The notes beneath the pieces were generated by a model. That model ran no database searches. It saw nothing but the letters and a program-made list of their open reading frames with translations, and was not told the origin of the DNA. The translations under genes and the position numbers were made by a program. From assembly GCF_964355755.1 (NCBI RefSeq), contig NC_092676.1, positions 2,214,288 to 2,278,287 of the forward strand: a stretch of 64,000 nt of DNA, written 5' to 3'. Origin of the DNA: Antedon mediterranea (taxonomy: Eukaryota; Echinodermata; Crinoidea; Comatulida; Antedonidae). Positions 45,210 to 57,961 of this stretch are shown here, piece by piece (positions within the stretch are counted from its first letter, which is position 1; each line of letters opens with the position of its first letter).

Positions 45210-47245
45210 TTACTGAAAGTCATCAGAGACTGATTATCAATTATTAACTATGTTTAATATGGATCGATATTAGTAGGCTTATAATAACGGTCTAACGAGA
45301 CGGGTTTTAGGTCATAAGGCACTCTGAAGATAAGTGTATCTTGTTTTCTGATAATAGTACTCAAGAGAAGGAGAGGATGTTTAAAGCTTCCAAATGGGTC
45401 CGAAGTGTGGTTTTAGTAGAGCATAACACGCAACATTTTACAAACATAAACAAGATAAATTTATTTACACAAGTGAAAAAAACATGAACAACTATGTAAG
45501 TTGCGGTATCTATAAATAGTTTGAATCACTAACAAACACTTTGTAGGAATAGCCTAATTATGATTGATCAATGCTTTAGTAAACTAAATTATGCGTCAAT
45601 TGAATTTGATATATAAGTTCCCATGTCTGCGAATAGGCATACCAATTTTATAGAAAAACATGGACTTTTTAAAAATTTTAGGTCCATGATAAAAGGTAGT
45701 ATTTAAGCTAAGCTAAGAAACCGGTATTTTTTAAACCGGTATTTATATATAGGCCTATAAACTTTATTTATTCCCGAATTTGACGATAGAAACCAGAATC
45801 AATTGTTTTTTTTTAAGCTTATTTAAACATCGGTTCTTTATGTGAACCCATTTCTGGTGTCAACAAAATACCGCTATTTCAAAATCCGTATCTGCTCAGT
45901 AGAAACAGGCCGTACTACTATAATATACTGTTGTACTTTATCTACATTATTAACGATGACATTATTCAGTTGAGATTAAAATTCAACACGGCGCTAACTT
46001 GAAAAAAAAGTGGAAATCAACATTACGTACAGAAATTACTTTATAATGAAAAGTTAATAGATCCTAATTTGATTGAAGTGCCGTGTAAACAGCATCTTAA
46101 TGCAGTATGGCGGGTATTTGTAGAGGTGTTAATGTCAAATACTATTTACAGCTACTTTTAGGAAATCGTAGAGTGCTATCTATAATGAGTAAGCAAATTC
46201 TCCAAGTGTATCTAGGTAAATGTCATCCTGCTTAAACAATATATGATACAATTATAACATGTGACGAACATATGACGCCAGTATCAAGGAACTTTCTTAA
46301 GATAGTGAAATCAAGATTATTGAGAATCGGGTAAATTAGTTATCATGAATGTGGATAAAATTAATTGCATTAGAACTCATCATACAAGTAACATGTTAAT
46401 ATAAAGAAGGTAGAATGGTGTGCGAGTGAATGACGAGTAAGTGTCGAGTGGGCAGTAAATAGTTTGTTGTTTTTGTTTTCCAAGATTGTTGAAACTATTA
46501 AATGTAAACTTATTTCCAGTTCTATTTACCTTCGTAGATTGTCAAATATTATAAGTGAATGCAACTCATCAGTTATTTAAGAAGTGTAACAAAGTCTTAA
46601 ATATCATTTTCCGGGACAAAAACAAATCACGATCGTACTTTGCACTCGATTGACTCGACACTTTTTAGACTTCTCTCTCATCTATTATGTTAGAGAGAAA
46701 TCACTGTTAGCTTCGAGCGTTAGTATGAAAAATGACGTCAGTCAAAAATATTAATAAATCATGACATATAAATAACTGGTTGTTTTATAATATAGTCAAC
46801 CACATTTTAATTAGATCACTGATTATGTGTTGGGCTTATATCGAATACAATACAAGGAGAGCATTATACCCACACATTTCAAACCCATTAACTACACGTC
46901 CCCTATGGGCTTTCGTAATATTTAAAGATCACCACAGAACAATTATTGCCCCGGTACGTCACACAATATCAACAATGGAATGACAACCATACAGTGTTAT
47001 GTACTATAGTTATTCAAACGGACTATAAAATTCCTAAAGTGAAGCCATCACAAAAGAAGTTACCTATATCCGACATACAGGTTGTATTTAAACCGTAATA
47101 CTGCGAATCTTATTGTACATTGGTTCGTTTTACCTCAAAAGTAATCACTCGGAATTGTAAGTTGAGTGGGTTTAGCATATCTTACTGCGAATCGAAGCGG
47201 GAAACTTTATTCGATCGTCTGCTAACAACTTGATGTACTTTTATT
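45210..47245. other. Intergenic region between mGluR and the astacin gene
   Basis: AT-rich, divergent promoters expected. Two GAAACCGGTATTT/AAACCGGTATTT words at 45717-45745 and otherwise nothing recognised. Confidence 0.4.
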
Positions 47246-50200
47246 ATGATGGATATTATTTCGAAGAGGTTGATTTCTGTTTATTTTCTTGTAATCGTTT
47301 TGGCGTGTTTTTCGAGTTTACGTACTACATGTGCTCCTGTACAACAAGACGAACTTCGACCATGGGAGATAAATGAAGGTTGGTCATTTTGCAATTGCTA
47401 ATCCGCCCCCTTTCCAACCCCGCAATTACCTTTTAATTCGATTAATTGATATAATATTATTATAAATGTGAAATACAAAGGTCTATTTTACGTACAACGA
47501 ACGTATACAAAGTTTGTTTGAATTTAGATAACTTTATTTGACAAATAGGATAATTATACGATTTAAATACCTATACAAATTGGTATAGTAGACAGTAGTT
47601 CTTAGGAATATTATGCTACGATACGTCTATTCATCATGTCATGATGTGAAAATAATGATATGTACAGTAAAAAAAATGGTGATAAAATGGGGTCTTCGGA
47701 AAGCAGAAAGGTATATATTTAATATCATATTATAACAACACTTTAAATAATAAAATAAAACAAATACATTTTTCTTGTCAACGAAAGTTTTAAATTGATA
47801 AAATTAATTATCAACCTACATTATTGTTATTCTCCTATTAAAAAACAATTTAATTTTATATATTTATCACGTTTTATTGTATGTTATTTTTATATTAATT
47901 TATTTGTTATCATCTCATTTCGTTATTTTGATTCTTTTTTTCGTTTGTACATTCATTTATTTGTAGGCTTGTGCCCACCCGCATTGGCCGATCTTTGCAC
48001 GTCTGGAAATGATGGTATGTATTTTGTGTTTGTTTATTGTTTACTTCACATTTTCATTCAGTATGCAGTATTACTCATAAAATGATAACATAATTCAAAC
48101 AAAGCCGGTGTGCTTATGGTGTCCAAAAAAAGTCTGGAAATAAACTTTAGGATGATGGTAAACATTGAAAAAGAGAAAAAGAGGGGAAGGCCGGCGTTTT
48201 GGTTGCTTATTTAGATTTAATTTTGTAGGATAGTATGTTTTCCAATGTTAGAGATTCCATTCCATTTATTTGTACAAAAGCTCATCTTTATTTTTCTCAA
48301 TCCTTCTTAGATAAACCAACTTCTATTACACTTATCCAAACCGATATGTAGTTATTCGAAAATCCTTTAAATTAGCCATTTCTAAACTGTTGTATGGATA
48401 TATTATTTACTTTTGATTGGTCCATGTTTTTTTAAAATCAAATACATCAGATATCTTTTTTACCATTTTCTCAGCAAAAGCTCCTTCTGATGTTAAAATG
48501 AATGACGTTATTTCAGTCCAAACTCAGTTTCATCTCTTACGAAACTCAGAACCTGGTAAGCTCCACCATATTACTTAAAATGTAATTTTTCTTTCTTTGC
48601 ACAATCACGGTGGTGGATAGCTTATCATAATCATATAATTTCAATAACAAAAATCATTTTGATGACATAAGCAGCTAAATTAGTATGTCAACTTAGACCT
48701 CCCATATCGACAGGATTGCCTGAAGTATTAGGTCATCTTCTGGTTCCAGGAAAGCCAAAGCTTTCTCAAGAAATTAAAATTACTCCAACCAATCATGACC
48801 GTTTTAATAAAAGATGTTTGGAAACAAATCATAATGTTCATAATTTGTATACATTTATTATAATGAATATCTTTCTACTAACATTATTGAAAACATGTAA
48901 TAACATTACACATTTTATGTACATTCACTTAATTTTACTAACAATCAAAATATACGACATACTTTAATCTGTTATTAACAGATTAAAAAATATTCTCTAC
49001 ATTTATTTTGCTTACAATATAAAAAAATTCTGTGAAAAACTACCTATAATACCAAATGCTGATACAGTGTTTATTTAGCATAAGAAGCTTAACTACAATT
49101 TGGTGTATTTTGTATCAAAATAAAAAATAATTGTAACTATCGGTTGACCACAATAGTGATAACAATAATATCTGGCATCTATCAACAAACACAACGTCAA
49201 AATTGTGACACAAGGACCGACATTGTGTGTACAAATTGTTTTGACGTTACCTCATTGAAACTACTAGTATTTATTTCACAAAGCGCCACAGGCATACAGT
49301 ATATATAGGGACTTAATAGGGTTCTTTACACAAGAGATACCACAGGTCTATATTATATACAGTATTAAAAGATTTCTATTCAAACGATATATTTATTTGT
49401 ACAAAATGTTTATTATTTTTATATAACAAAATTTCAGGTTCATAAAATAGACAAAGAAACACCTAATGAACAACCCACGCTAACCAAAGATTTTCTAAAA
49501 TTAGACTATTTCATTCTTATATTTAAATAAGATTGTAATAATTTTTGACTAAACACCTGGATGATGAAAATTAACAACCATTTAAAAAAATTGAATAGGA
49601 CAGCGTTGGCTTTAACACAATAAATTTATTACAGCGAATTAGTTTTCAATGTTTGAGACACACTATAATACAATATTTAGAAAAAAGTAAACACAATCAT
49701 TATTTTAATTTAGCAGTTGGATAACTACAGTACACTTCGGAGCATGAAACGCTATACTTAACCCAAGTATTATTTTGAGGCTTAGGTAGTAGTGTGATTT
49801 GGCACCTTAAAAATACTGGACCAGAGCCAGATTTGAACCAAGGGTTATGGTATGTTAGCTTGTTCACCCAAGGTACTATGAAATCACAATAAAGACAGGA
49901 AATAATTTGTAACAGACTCTCGCATATCACAGACACAATAATCACGAGTTATTGAACATATTGACCTGTTTGGAATGCATGTACTGTGTATTTACCAAGC
50001 ATACCCATACTCTATATGCTACCTTTATACACAATACCCATTATTTAAATGGTATTTCTAACTGTCTCCAATCCAACAATACATCTACCGTTTTCCAACC
50101 TTTGTCACGTCGAGTCAATATCCTTGCTAAAGTTCATTACAACTAATTTCAGATGCTTATCAGTATTCAATATTCTGTCGCAAATTTTTACGGTGTTTCT

Positions 50201-53200
50201 CTCCGATCATTATGAAGCGGATATTAGTATCTGTAGAGGAAAAAAAATGTGGTTATATGTATAATTCATTCCAAATAGTTTACTTCCCGTCATTGTATAG
50301 GATATAACTTTTAATTTGTGGTTTACCAAATGAATATAAACATATCACCTACAATCACAAGTAAGGTTGTAATACTAAGCAAAAGAAAGTTTTCTTTGTG
50401 TTTTGTTTTAATTGGTTGTGAAATCAATACCTGTCAATATTACTTGCAGTAAAACCACATAAAAAGGTATAATGTAGGAAAAATTAAAATAGATTTGTTG
50501 ATAAAACGAAAAAATGTCAAGAATGCAAATTGTCAGCATAACGGATATATCAGAAAATGTTAACAATGTATTGTTATAAAAAACAATTTTTTTTTTTAAG
50601 ATGAACTTCTTATATTGTAAATATGCAAGCATGTAAAGCTCTGTCTACACTATCAAACTTTATGTGGCAAAAAAACTGTGACATTTATATAGTCCATATA
50701 TGGACACGATGATGTCATATTACTACTATATTTGGGCACATCACACTTTCTTTTGTCAAACTAGTTTGATAGTGTAGACAGGATTTTAAAGGGATTCTCT
50801 TGTCCACAGCATTTTTACCATCACTTTCACTGCTGGTACAAATATAGTTTAAAAAGGGCATTTCAAGTTATAAGGGTATTATATCTATTTAATGATAATA
50901 ATAACATATGTTCATATGTACCTTTCATTTTAAGCACTTGGCATACTTCATTCTCAAACACATATCCAAATTAATTTAATTTAGGCTACATAGAAATATG
51001 ATATTATACATTGGTCTTAGCACGCTGGAATCCCCTGTTAGGTCAAACTTAATGTTAGTGGCGTGGAAAATAAGTAGGCTTCTTCGCCAACAGGTGGTCT
51101 CTAACTCAGTCCATGCTCAGTGTGATCGTCTTCTATTGCACTTGTTTGTCAATGTTTAGTATGAAAATAGTTTTTTTAATATATAAAGATAAAAACTCTG
51201 TAAATAATATGTTTCACAGTGTAGTTTGGTTGATTTTAATATTTATATACTAATTGTTTATATTTATATTTTCATTTACGGTAGGGATATTGTCAAAATT
51301 ATTATACTGCAGTAAACAGTACAGTTACTGCAATGTACAAATTTAATTTATTTCAATGTAGAACTTATGAGTCACTGCAATGTATGATTACACAATAAAG
51401 GTTGCTAAATAACTGCATAAACAGGTAAAGAGAAAACAAAATGTAGTTACTGCAATAGATTAATTTTTACATAGCCCTTATGTAGTGAATTTATTTTAGT
51501 TGGTACCGAGCTTTCTCAGGCGTATATAACTCCACGCGACGTACACAGCTGTCACTGAATGATAACTCATACAAAAAGTATATTTTACTCAACTAGAACT
51601 TTTATTCCTTGTAATTCGTTTAATACATCTTTCTACCACTACCAGTCAAGCCTTATTTTCTTTATCATCTTTCCGTTTATCTACTCTGATCTTATTCTCT
51701 CTTCTCCCTTAATATCTATTACATTCCACTTTTATACTGGATATGCAAATTTTAGGCTTCAGAGGAGGATAACATTTTCCCTCCAAAATTTACACGATTT
51801 TGATTGGCTAATATAAGGCGGACCTGGTCTAAAGCATCCTTCTCTAAACACAGACAATCACAACATCAATAATATGACAAAGATTATCAAACAAATTGCA
51901 GTTAAATTGAGCTTAGATTGAATTTTCCATATTCTAATTGTGCATAATTTATTAGAAACACAAGACAGCTTTACTTCACCGTTCTTTGAGGGCGATATTG
52001 TCCTGGACTTGGACAGTCAATTTCTTTTGGCGAAACAGAATCTTGAAATGGACAGTCGGCGGTCAAGACGAGCAATACGAAGACCAAAGGCTAGGCTATG
52101 GCCACGTGGCGTCATTCCATATGAAATTGACAATGGATTTGGTGAGTATATTTCTATCCGACATTCTACACATCTTTATGAACAGAAGGTACAGTGCCTT
52201 ATTTTATTATTTACTGTATATTTATCTAAAAACTTTTTTTTTTTGGTACTTTCAGATGAAAAGACAATTGACATCATAAAATTGTCAATGAGACAATGGG
52301 AACGAAACACTTGCATTGATTTTAAAAAGAAGCGAAAGTCGGACAAAGATTATTTGCAGTTTAGGTATCAGCCTGGGTAAGCAGCAACTCAAAAGTAGTA
52401 AAAATGGTATTTTTGGTTTGCACCATTTATATTGTCTTAAGCATTGTCCACACTATCAAACAAGTGTGATGTGCCCAAATATGGTAGTGATATGACATCA
52501 TCGTGTCCATATATGGGCACATCACATTTTTTGTCACATAAGGTTTGATAGTGTTGACAGAGCTTAAGAACTTGGTGTTTTATGATACATTCTTGTATAT
52601 TTGTAGTTGTTGGTCATACATTGGCCGGCAAGGAGGAAAGCAGATAGTATCATTTGGACCTGGTTGTGCCATACCTGGAACTATCATACATGAACTGGGA
52701 CATGCAATAGGATTCTGGCATGAACAGGTAGGTGTATACACTCTTACACTCTGTCTACACTATCAAACTTTATGTGAAAAACAAATGAGATGTGACCATA
52801 TATGGACATGACATCATATCACTATCATATTTGGGCACATCACACTAGTTTGATAGTGTAGACAGAGCTTTATGAATATATAATTTAGCAATGGTTGAAT
52901 ACTTTGGTTAGGTTTCAGTCTGTGTGTACTGTGTGATCACCAAACAGAGATAAAGCAGAGAACTCAAGAGGAACCCAAGAAAAGTGCTGCTATTGGCCGA
53001 TTTTTTTAGATAAATCCTAAATTAAATTAAACATTTTGCATATTTAACCTTTGAACTATCATCGGAATCATAGAAGTCAATAGAAACACAGCCAGTCCCA
53101 ATGTCACAAATCAAGGCCTACTGAGTTCAGTTGTGTTTAGTACCATTTGAAATTGGAACTACAATCTTCAAAATGTAAACATTTCAGGGTTTTTGGATGA

Positions 53201-54622
53201 ATATAAATTCATACTCAATCAGTTAATAAAATGTTTTGTACTTAACAGGGACGTAGAGACAGAGACGATTACATTACAGTACTGGATAAAAACATAGCTC
53301 CTGGCTTAGAAAAGAATTTTGGAAAAATCGATAAAGGTAACATCACCTCAATGGGTTTTGCCTATGATTATGAAAGTATCATGCATTACGGGGAAAAATA
53401 CTTTACGAAAAATGGTAGGCCGACCATCAAGGTGAAGAAGGAGTACAAAGATCGTAAATTTGAAATAGGACAGAGAGACCACATAAGTGATTTGGACAAG
53501 GCGCAGATAAGAGCCATATACAAGTGTAATAAGACTCCAGTTAAAGGTATGTGGGTTTGTCTAGCACTAGACTGGCAAAGAAAGAAACATCAGCTATTCT
53601 TTCAAATAAGTTTACAAAACTATTGTAAAAAGGTTAAATCAATAAACAAAAGATTAAAAAAAGCACTTAAATTTTATAAATCTATGGAGGTTTGTCTGTT
53701 TGTTCGCTATACAAGTTTTGTCTACTGCATGCATCCATACACAAGGGGTATAAAATGACCACCACTGGAAGGTTTTAAAGAACATTTGAACTGGAACCAA
53801 GGTGGGGTATAAGAGTAAAGCCTGTTTTCCTGTCGACGTAATTCGACGCTATCGTTAACAATAATCGGCGATCTTCTACGTAAACATTGAAATGTTAACG
53901 ATTTACAGGAAAAGGTACTCGCTATTGTTACTATTTCAACTTGATCGTTTTCAAACGATCGTCGTTGAACTGTAACGATCAACGACGATAGCGTCGAATA
54001 ACGTCGACAGGAAAACAGGCTTTAGGTAGGGGGGGAAACAATATAATATGTGGGATAATGATTGTGGTATCAAAAAGACCAGAATTGTACTTGGAAGGGT
54101 TTAAACTACATTTTAACCCTCCATCAGGGGCAGAATCCCCTAAATTTCACAAATTGTAATGCAAAACATTGGAAATATAATGCAAATTAAGTTTACCACT
54201 TCATTTTCACTTATAGGCCCCCACCCTCTCTATTTCAAAATCCTGGATCTGCCACTGTCCATTGAGTGGAAGGGGAGCACCTACTGAGGGGTAGGTATCT
54301 TTGCTAGTAATGTATAAAGATACCAATTAATTCTTGTAATTTATTTTCAGGTGCGTGTTTTAAAAGCAAAGCTGGAGACGGCCGTGAATACCGAGGAAAA
54401 TTAGATTACACGGAAAAAGGGATAACTTGTCAGAAATGGTCATCGAACTGGCCGCACCGGCATAACTATTATTCCGAAGTCAAAAAGGTACAAGACAAGA
54501 AGGGCTTCGGCGATCACAATTACTGTCGAAATCCCGGTGGAAGGAGAGAAAGATTATGGTGTTACACGACATTGAAGGACAAAACCTGGGACTATTGTGA
54601 CATCAAGATTTGCAACAAATAG
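47246..54622 (+). CDS. Secreted astacin metalloprotease with C-terminal kringle, 8 exons
   Basis: Exons: 47246-47378, 47967-48014, 48475-48555, 51956-52141, 52256-52376, 52607-52727, 53249-53546 and 54351-54622, giving 419 residues. Residues 1-30 are a signal peptide ([16 protein letters not shown]). The propeptide carries FFEGD (97-101), whose Asp blocks the zinc in astacin zymogens, and the furin-type site RRSRR (122-126); the mature chain would begin AIRR. The catalytic domain has [13 protein letters not shown] (218-230, Glu219 catalytic, three zinc His) and the Met-turn SIMHYG with Met275 and Tyr277. A kringle (332-417) with six cysteines, LWCYT and WDYCD ends the protein. Kringles bind proteins or lysine side chains; here it may target the protease to matrix, which is inference. 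EGF and CUB domains of tolloid-type members are absent. The small exons 2 and 3 rest on phase and propeptide logic and are less certain than exons 4-8. Confidence 0.9.
48556..51955 (+). other. Long intron 3 of the astacin gene
   Basis: 3.4 kb of AT-rich sequence holding one MITE A (50634-50787). I found no other exon with phase-1 ends. Confidence 0.45.
50634..50787. mobile_element. Palindromic MITE family A, copy 3
   Basis: Left end TAAAGCTCTGTCTACACTA, right end TTTGATAGTGTAGACAGGAT. The interior has TATATGGACACGATGATGTC and GGGCACATCACAC. Confidence 0.9.
52437..52566. mobile_element. Palindromic MITE family A, copy 4 (astacin intron 5)
   Basis: Left CTTAAGCATTGTCCACACTA and right TAGTGTTGACAGAGCTTAAG, with AAATATGGTAGTGATATGAC inside. 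It fills most of the 230-bp intron and ends 40 bp before the next exon. Confidence 0.9.
52745..52870. mobile_element. Palindromic MITE family A, copy 5 (astacin intron 6)
   Basis: Left ACTCTGTCTACACTATCAAA and right TTTGATAGTGTAGACAGAGC. It starts 18 bp after the exon 6 donor, so two adjacent introns of this gene each carry a copy. Confidence 0.9.
53817..54024. mobile_element. Palindromic MITE family C (astacin intron 7)
   Basis: Left AAAGCCTGTTTTCCTGTCGA and right TCGACAGGAAAACAGGCTTT are perfect inverses. Inner arms CGACGCTATCGTT and ACGATAGCGTCG continue the palindrome. Confidence 0.9.
54096..54330. repeat. Interspersed repeat fragment ending GGATCTGCCACTG
   Basis: GGGTTTAAACTACATTTTAA, TGTAATGCAAAACATTGGAA and CCTGGATCTGCCACTG resemble the inverse of CAGTGGTGGATCTAGG at 54808. 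CAGTGGCGGATCC-like ends are typical of hAT MITEs. Related text occurs near 21000-21150 and 36640. Confidence 0.45.
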
Positions 54623-56658
54623 TTGAAGGTGAAAGAATTATTTTGTAATTAAAAACAGAAAAAAAAACAAAATGTACAATGGTTATACCAATCTGTGAAT
54701 AGAGGTTGGAGTATTATGTATTGAAGCATGAAATTACTGTACAAATGCTGTATCTATATACATATTATTTTAGTAAGCAGTATTTATGTACATAATAGCA
54801 CGCCAGTGGTGGATCTAGGGTGGGGGGGGGGGGGAGCTAACAACCCACATCCCTGCCAACACAATCCCACAATATAATCTGAAATTCATTTATCATACTA
54901 AAAAATATAAACAAATTTCATAAACTTCACACACAATTGTGATGTATAAATTATTAATATAATAGAGTGATCAATGATACTTTCTTTTTGTGGCTCCCCT
55001 ACCACCCCCCCCCCCCCCTCTTGTGAATGAATTTCTAGGTTGGTTACTGGATTTACATTGGTTCCTATTACTGTACAAGATCTCTATAGAAATCTAAATC
55101 CTTAGTTTAATATGAAATGTTGTTTGTGTTACTCAATAATTTAAATAAGTTTTTAATATTATTTATTATATAACATATAATATTATTTTATCATCATTCT
55201 TTATTTAATAAATTATAACATTTAATACTGCAAATATGTTGTTAATTTAAAATATTGGTATGCAAAATTATATCAATTCCTCTATCAATATTATACCTCA
55301 ATTTTTTATAATTAATTAAAAGTTATAAAATCAGTATTTTAACAAAATTGGTAAAATTCCAACAGTGTATATAATCTATATTAAAATAAAGTATTATATT
55401 TAAGCGCATAATCGTATATATTGAATTCTGAATTAGAAAATTTAGGTTTTACAAAAGAGGAATGTTTGAAATGTTTTAAAACTAATTATTATTTGAATAT
55501 ATATATAAATAAGGTTATCAAAATATTCTAAACAGGGTATAACATTAGTAAAAAACATCCCAATTGGAAATTATTGTAATGCAAAACAATTTAAAGATAT
55601 ATTTTCCCCAAAAAACATGAAAAATGAAGATTAATAATTCAGACTTTGAATAGGCCATTTTGCAGTTTTAATAAAGTTATTCACTTATAAAAAGACAACA
55701 GTTAATTGTAACAGAAAACCATTGTCTGAAAAGACAATTTAAGCACTGTTTTGCTTTATATTACATTTTTTTTCAGGTAAAAATATTTTTTTTTTATCAT
55801 CCAGTTTTTGGTCAAAGTTAATAACTATCATGTGACATTAAAATGACATATTCAACAACAAATTTAATTTTTTTTTGTAGGGGGACAATATATCTACAAT
55901 AAATGTAAATTAAACAGAAAAATAGTTTACATTGAATTGCACAAAGGGCAACAGTATATTTAGTTTTACATCTTAGAAAGTTTGGATAATTTACCTGTAT
56001 ATAAATTGTGTTTTTTTTTATATTTGTATATATTATAAATTTTAATTGAATACATTTACCATTCTGTATATTCTTAAATAAATAAGAAAATTTTTTGTAA
56101 CCGGTAAATTGGTTTTAGAAATAACATGTATATTTTTAATAGTATTACAACCTTATACTCATTACCTGGTTAGACATCTTGTTTTCAATTCTTCTTGAGC
56201 CAATTAAAGTATTCTGTATATTAAAATTGAAATAAAATTAACAATCTTAAAATATGTATGTGTAATATTTTATTTCATAGGTGATGCAATCGGCCATGGG
56301 CCCAACTAAGAATGTGTACTAGATAACTACTACTTTTATCTCCCCTATTGGTCTATTTGTGTCTAGCTGCCAGCTGGAGTAATGGCTATGAGCACTCACT
56401 GGCTAAACTCAGCGCCCAGAGAAAAAAACAGGCCTTAAAAATATTTCGAAAAAGGCTAAAAAACGTGCGAGGCCTTCAGCCTAGGAGGGCCAATTAGGGC
56501 CAATTAGGGTCCTTAAACCAGGGGTCTCAGGCCTCTGTTTTAAGCCACTGTAGCTGCAACAAAGGTTTACAGTACATTCATTCAACAGGAGCAGAAATGA
56601 ACCAGGTGTCTAAATAGTCAAATGTGCCATTTACATTCTTAAACACTAACCTAATACT
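54623..56658. other. Intergenic region between the astacin gene and LYRM2 (convergent)
   Basis: It holds the 3' untranslated regions of both genes. It also has a G tract at 54819, a C tract at 55002, a MITE D copy at 55595-55896 and AT-rich sequence. No gene is seen. Confidence 0.45.
55595..55896. mobile_element. MITE family D copy
   Basis: AGATATATTTTCCCCAAAAA at the left and GTAGGGGGACAATATATCT at the right form the diverged inverted ends; AACATGAAAAATGAAGATTA matches the copy at 16455. Confidence 0.65.
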
Positions 56659-57961
56659 TCACTTTACAAGATCAAGTGTCGTACACATCTGCTTGAAAGT
56701 CATTTTTCCTTTTGTTAACATCATTCTGATAGACTCCTTTAAAAAAACAAAGCGCATTATTAGTTGTTATAACCCACTTAAGTGAATTCTTGTCATTTGA
56801 TTTGATGATTTTGGGTCACATGATATGTACTAGTCTATAGCACTCTCTGGAGTGCAGTGTATGCAATGTATACAATCGATTAAGATTGGTTCCCACTAGA
56901 ACGTAACGCAAGGACGTAAACGCAACGCAAGCGTTTTAAACAATGACAAGCGAAGTTATAGACAGTTAGCAAACACAAGCGAATAAGCCATCGCTTGTGA
57001 TTGGTCAATTCACTTGCGTTGCCTTACGTCCTTGTGTTGCGTGGCTAGTGAGAATCACGCTTTACTGTAATATTAATAACTACATAATCAATGTTTAAAT
57101 GTGTGGTATCTGTTGTTACTGGGAGGGATAACATGTTAATAGGGAGTTTCGCAATCTTACGAATACGATAACGAAAACGTCACGCACACGTATTCGTTTT
57201 TCGTAAGCCAGTAAAAATCTGTTTCGCATGGCAACAAAATATTGATGGCGCCGTACAAAATATGACTGCGGTAAATTTGAGCGAAGCGCAGGTACGTCTT
57301 GCTTGGCTGCCAAGGCCTAGCGTAACGGCGATCAACATCAAATCGAGTGAGGACTTTTAAAAAAGCTGCTATTTATCAAAATTTACCTGGCATTTTAGTA
57401 AATTACTTTAATGAAGAAGGATATACTGTACCTCGTCTGTTATGTGTTTCTGATTTCTGAACTCTTGCCTAACCCACAATGTTAACTCCTTTCGTTGACT
57501 TTCATCTGGAATTGTGCGTATAGTTTTCATAATATCTTGATAAAGCTGTAGAACTTGTCGTCTAAGCATAAACTATTGAAAAGAGGAAAATTATTATAAA
57601 ATTATGAAATTTGTAATTAATTTTTTGAGCATTACAAATTCATTGATTTTCTTCAATTCAACGAGAGGTATCTCAATGTCTAAACTTAATTTTAGGGCCT
57701 GGAATAGCAATAAAATCAGGTAGTGAGCCCTCTCTGTCTAGCTGGCCTTAGCTAGCCGGCCTCCTAGTTGATTCTCCCTACATGTTGTAGGCTGCGTACG
57801 AGCTGGCTCTGGGTGGGCAAAACTAGGCTAGGCTAGGTAGGGGCCCGGGTAGGGGCCTAGCTGTAGGCTAGATAAGTCTGATAAAAACGAAGGTAAATAT
57901 TTTCTAATAAAATATCAGCTTCATTAATTGCAATCTAACCTACCTGTTTCAATGAAAGCAT
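56659..57961 (-). CDS. LYRM2: LYRM2-like LYR-motif protein, 3 exons, complete
   Basis: Exons on the minus strand: 57961-57944 (MLSLKQ), 57572-57432 and 56736-56659, all phase 0, giving 78 residues (vertebrate LYRM2 is about 88). LYRM2 is a mitochondrial matrix protein linked to complex I. Family features seen are LSLKQF near the start, the LY motif in VLQLYQDI, ELTLWVRQEFRNQK and ESIRMMLTKGKM. The third residue of the LYR motif reads Gln (LYQ), not Arg, which is unusual because that Arg helps bind partner proteins. None of the three exons is long enough to stand out as a long ORF. Intron 2 holds a MITE B copy. The upstream presequence appears short; an earlier in-frame start was not found. 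Confidence 0.85.
56881..57064. mobile_element. Palindromic MITE family B (LYRM2 intron 2)
   Basis: Left TAAGATTGGTTCCCACTAGA, right CTAGTGAGAATCACGCTTTA, inner AACGCAAGCG and its inverse, with GACAAGCGAAGTTATAGACA also found in the copy at 39121. Confidence 0.85.

Noticed and set aside
53351-53758. Astacin fragment reading past 53546
   Set aside because: The conserved protease ends at the donor GTATGT at 53547; the rest is intron read-through.
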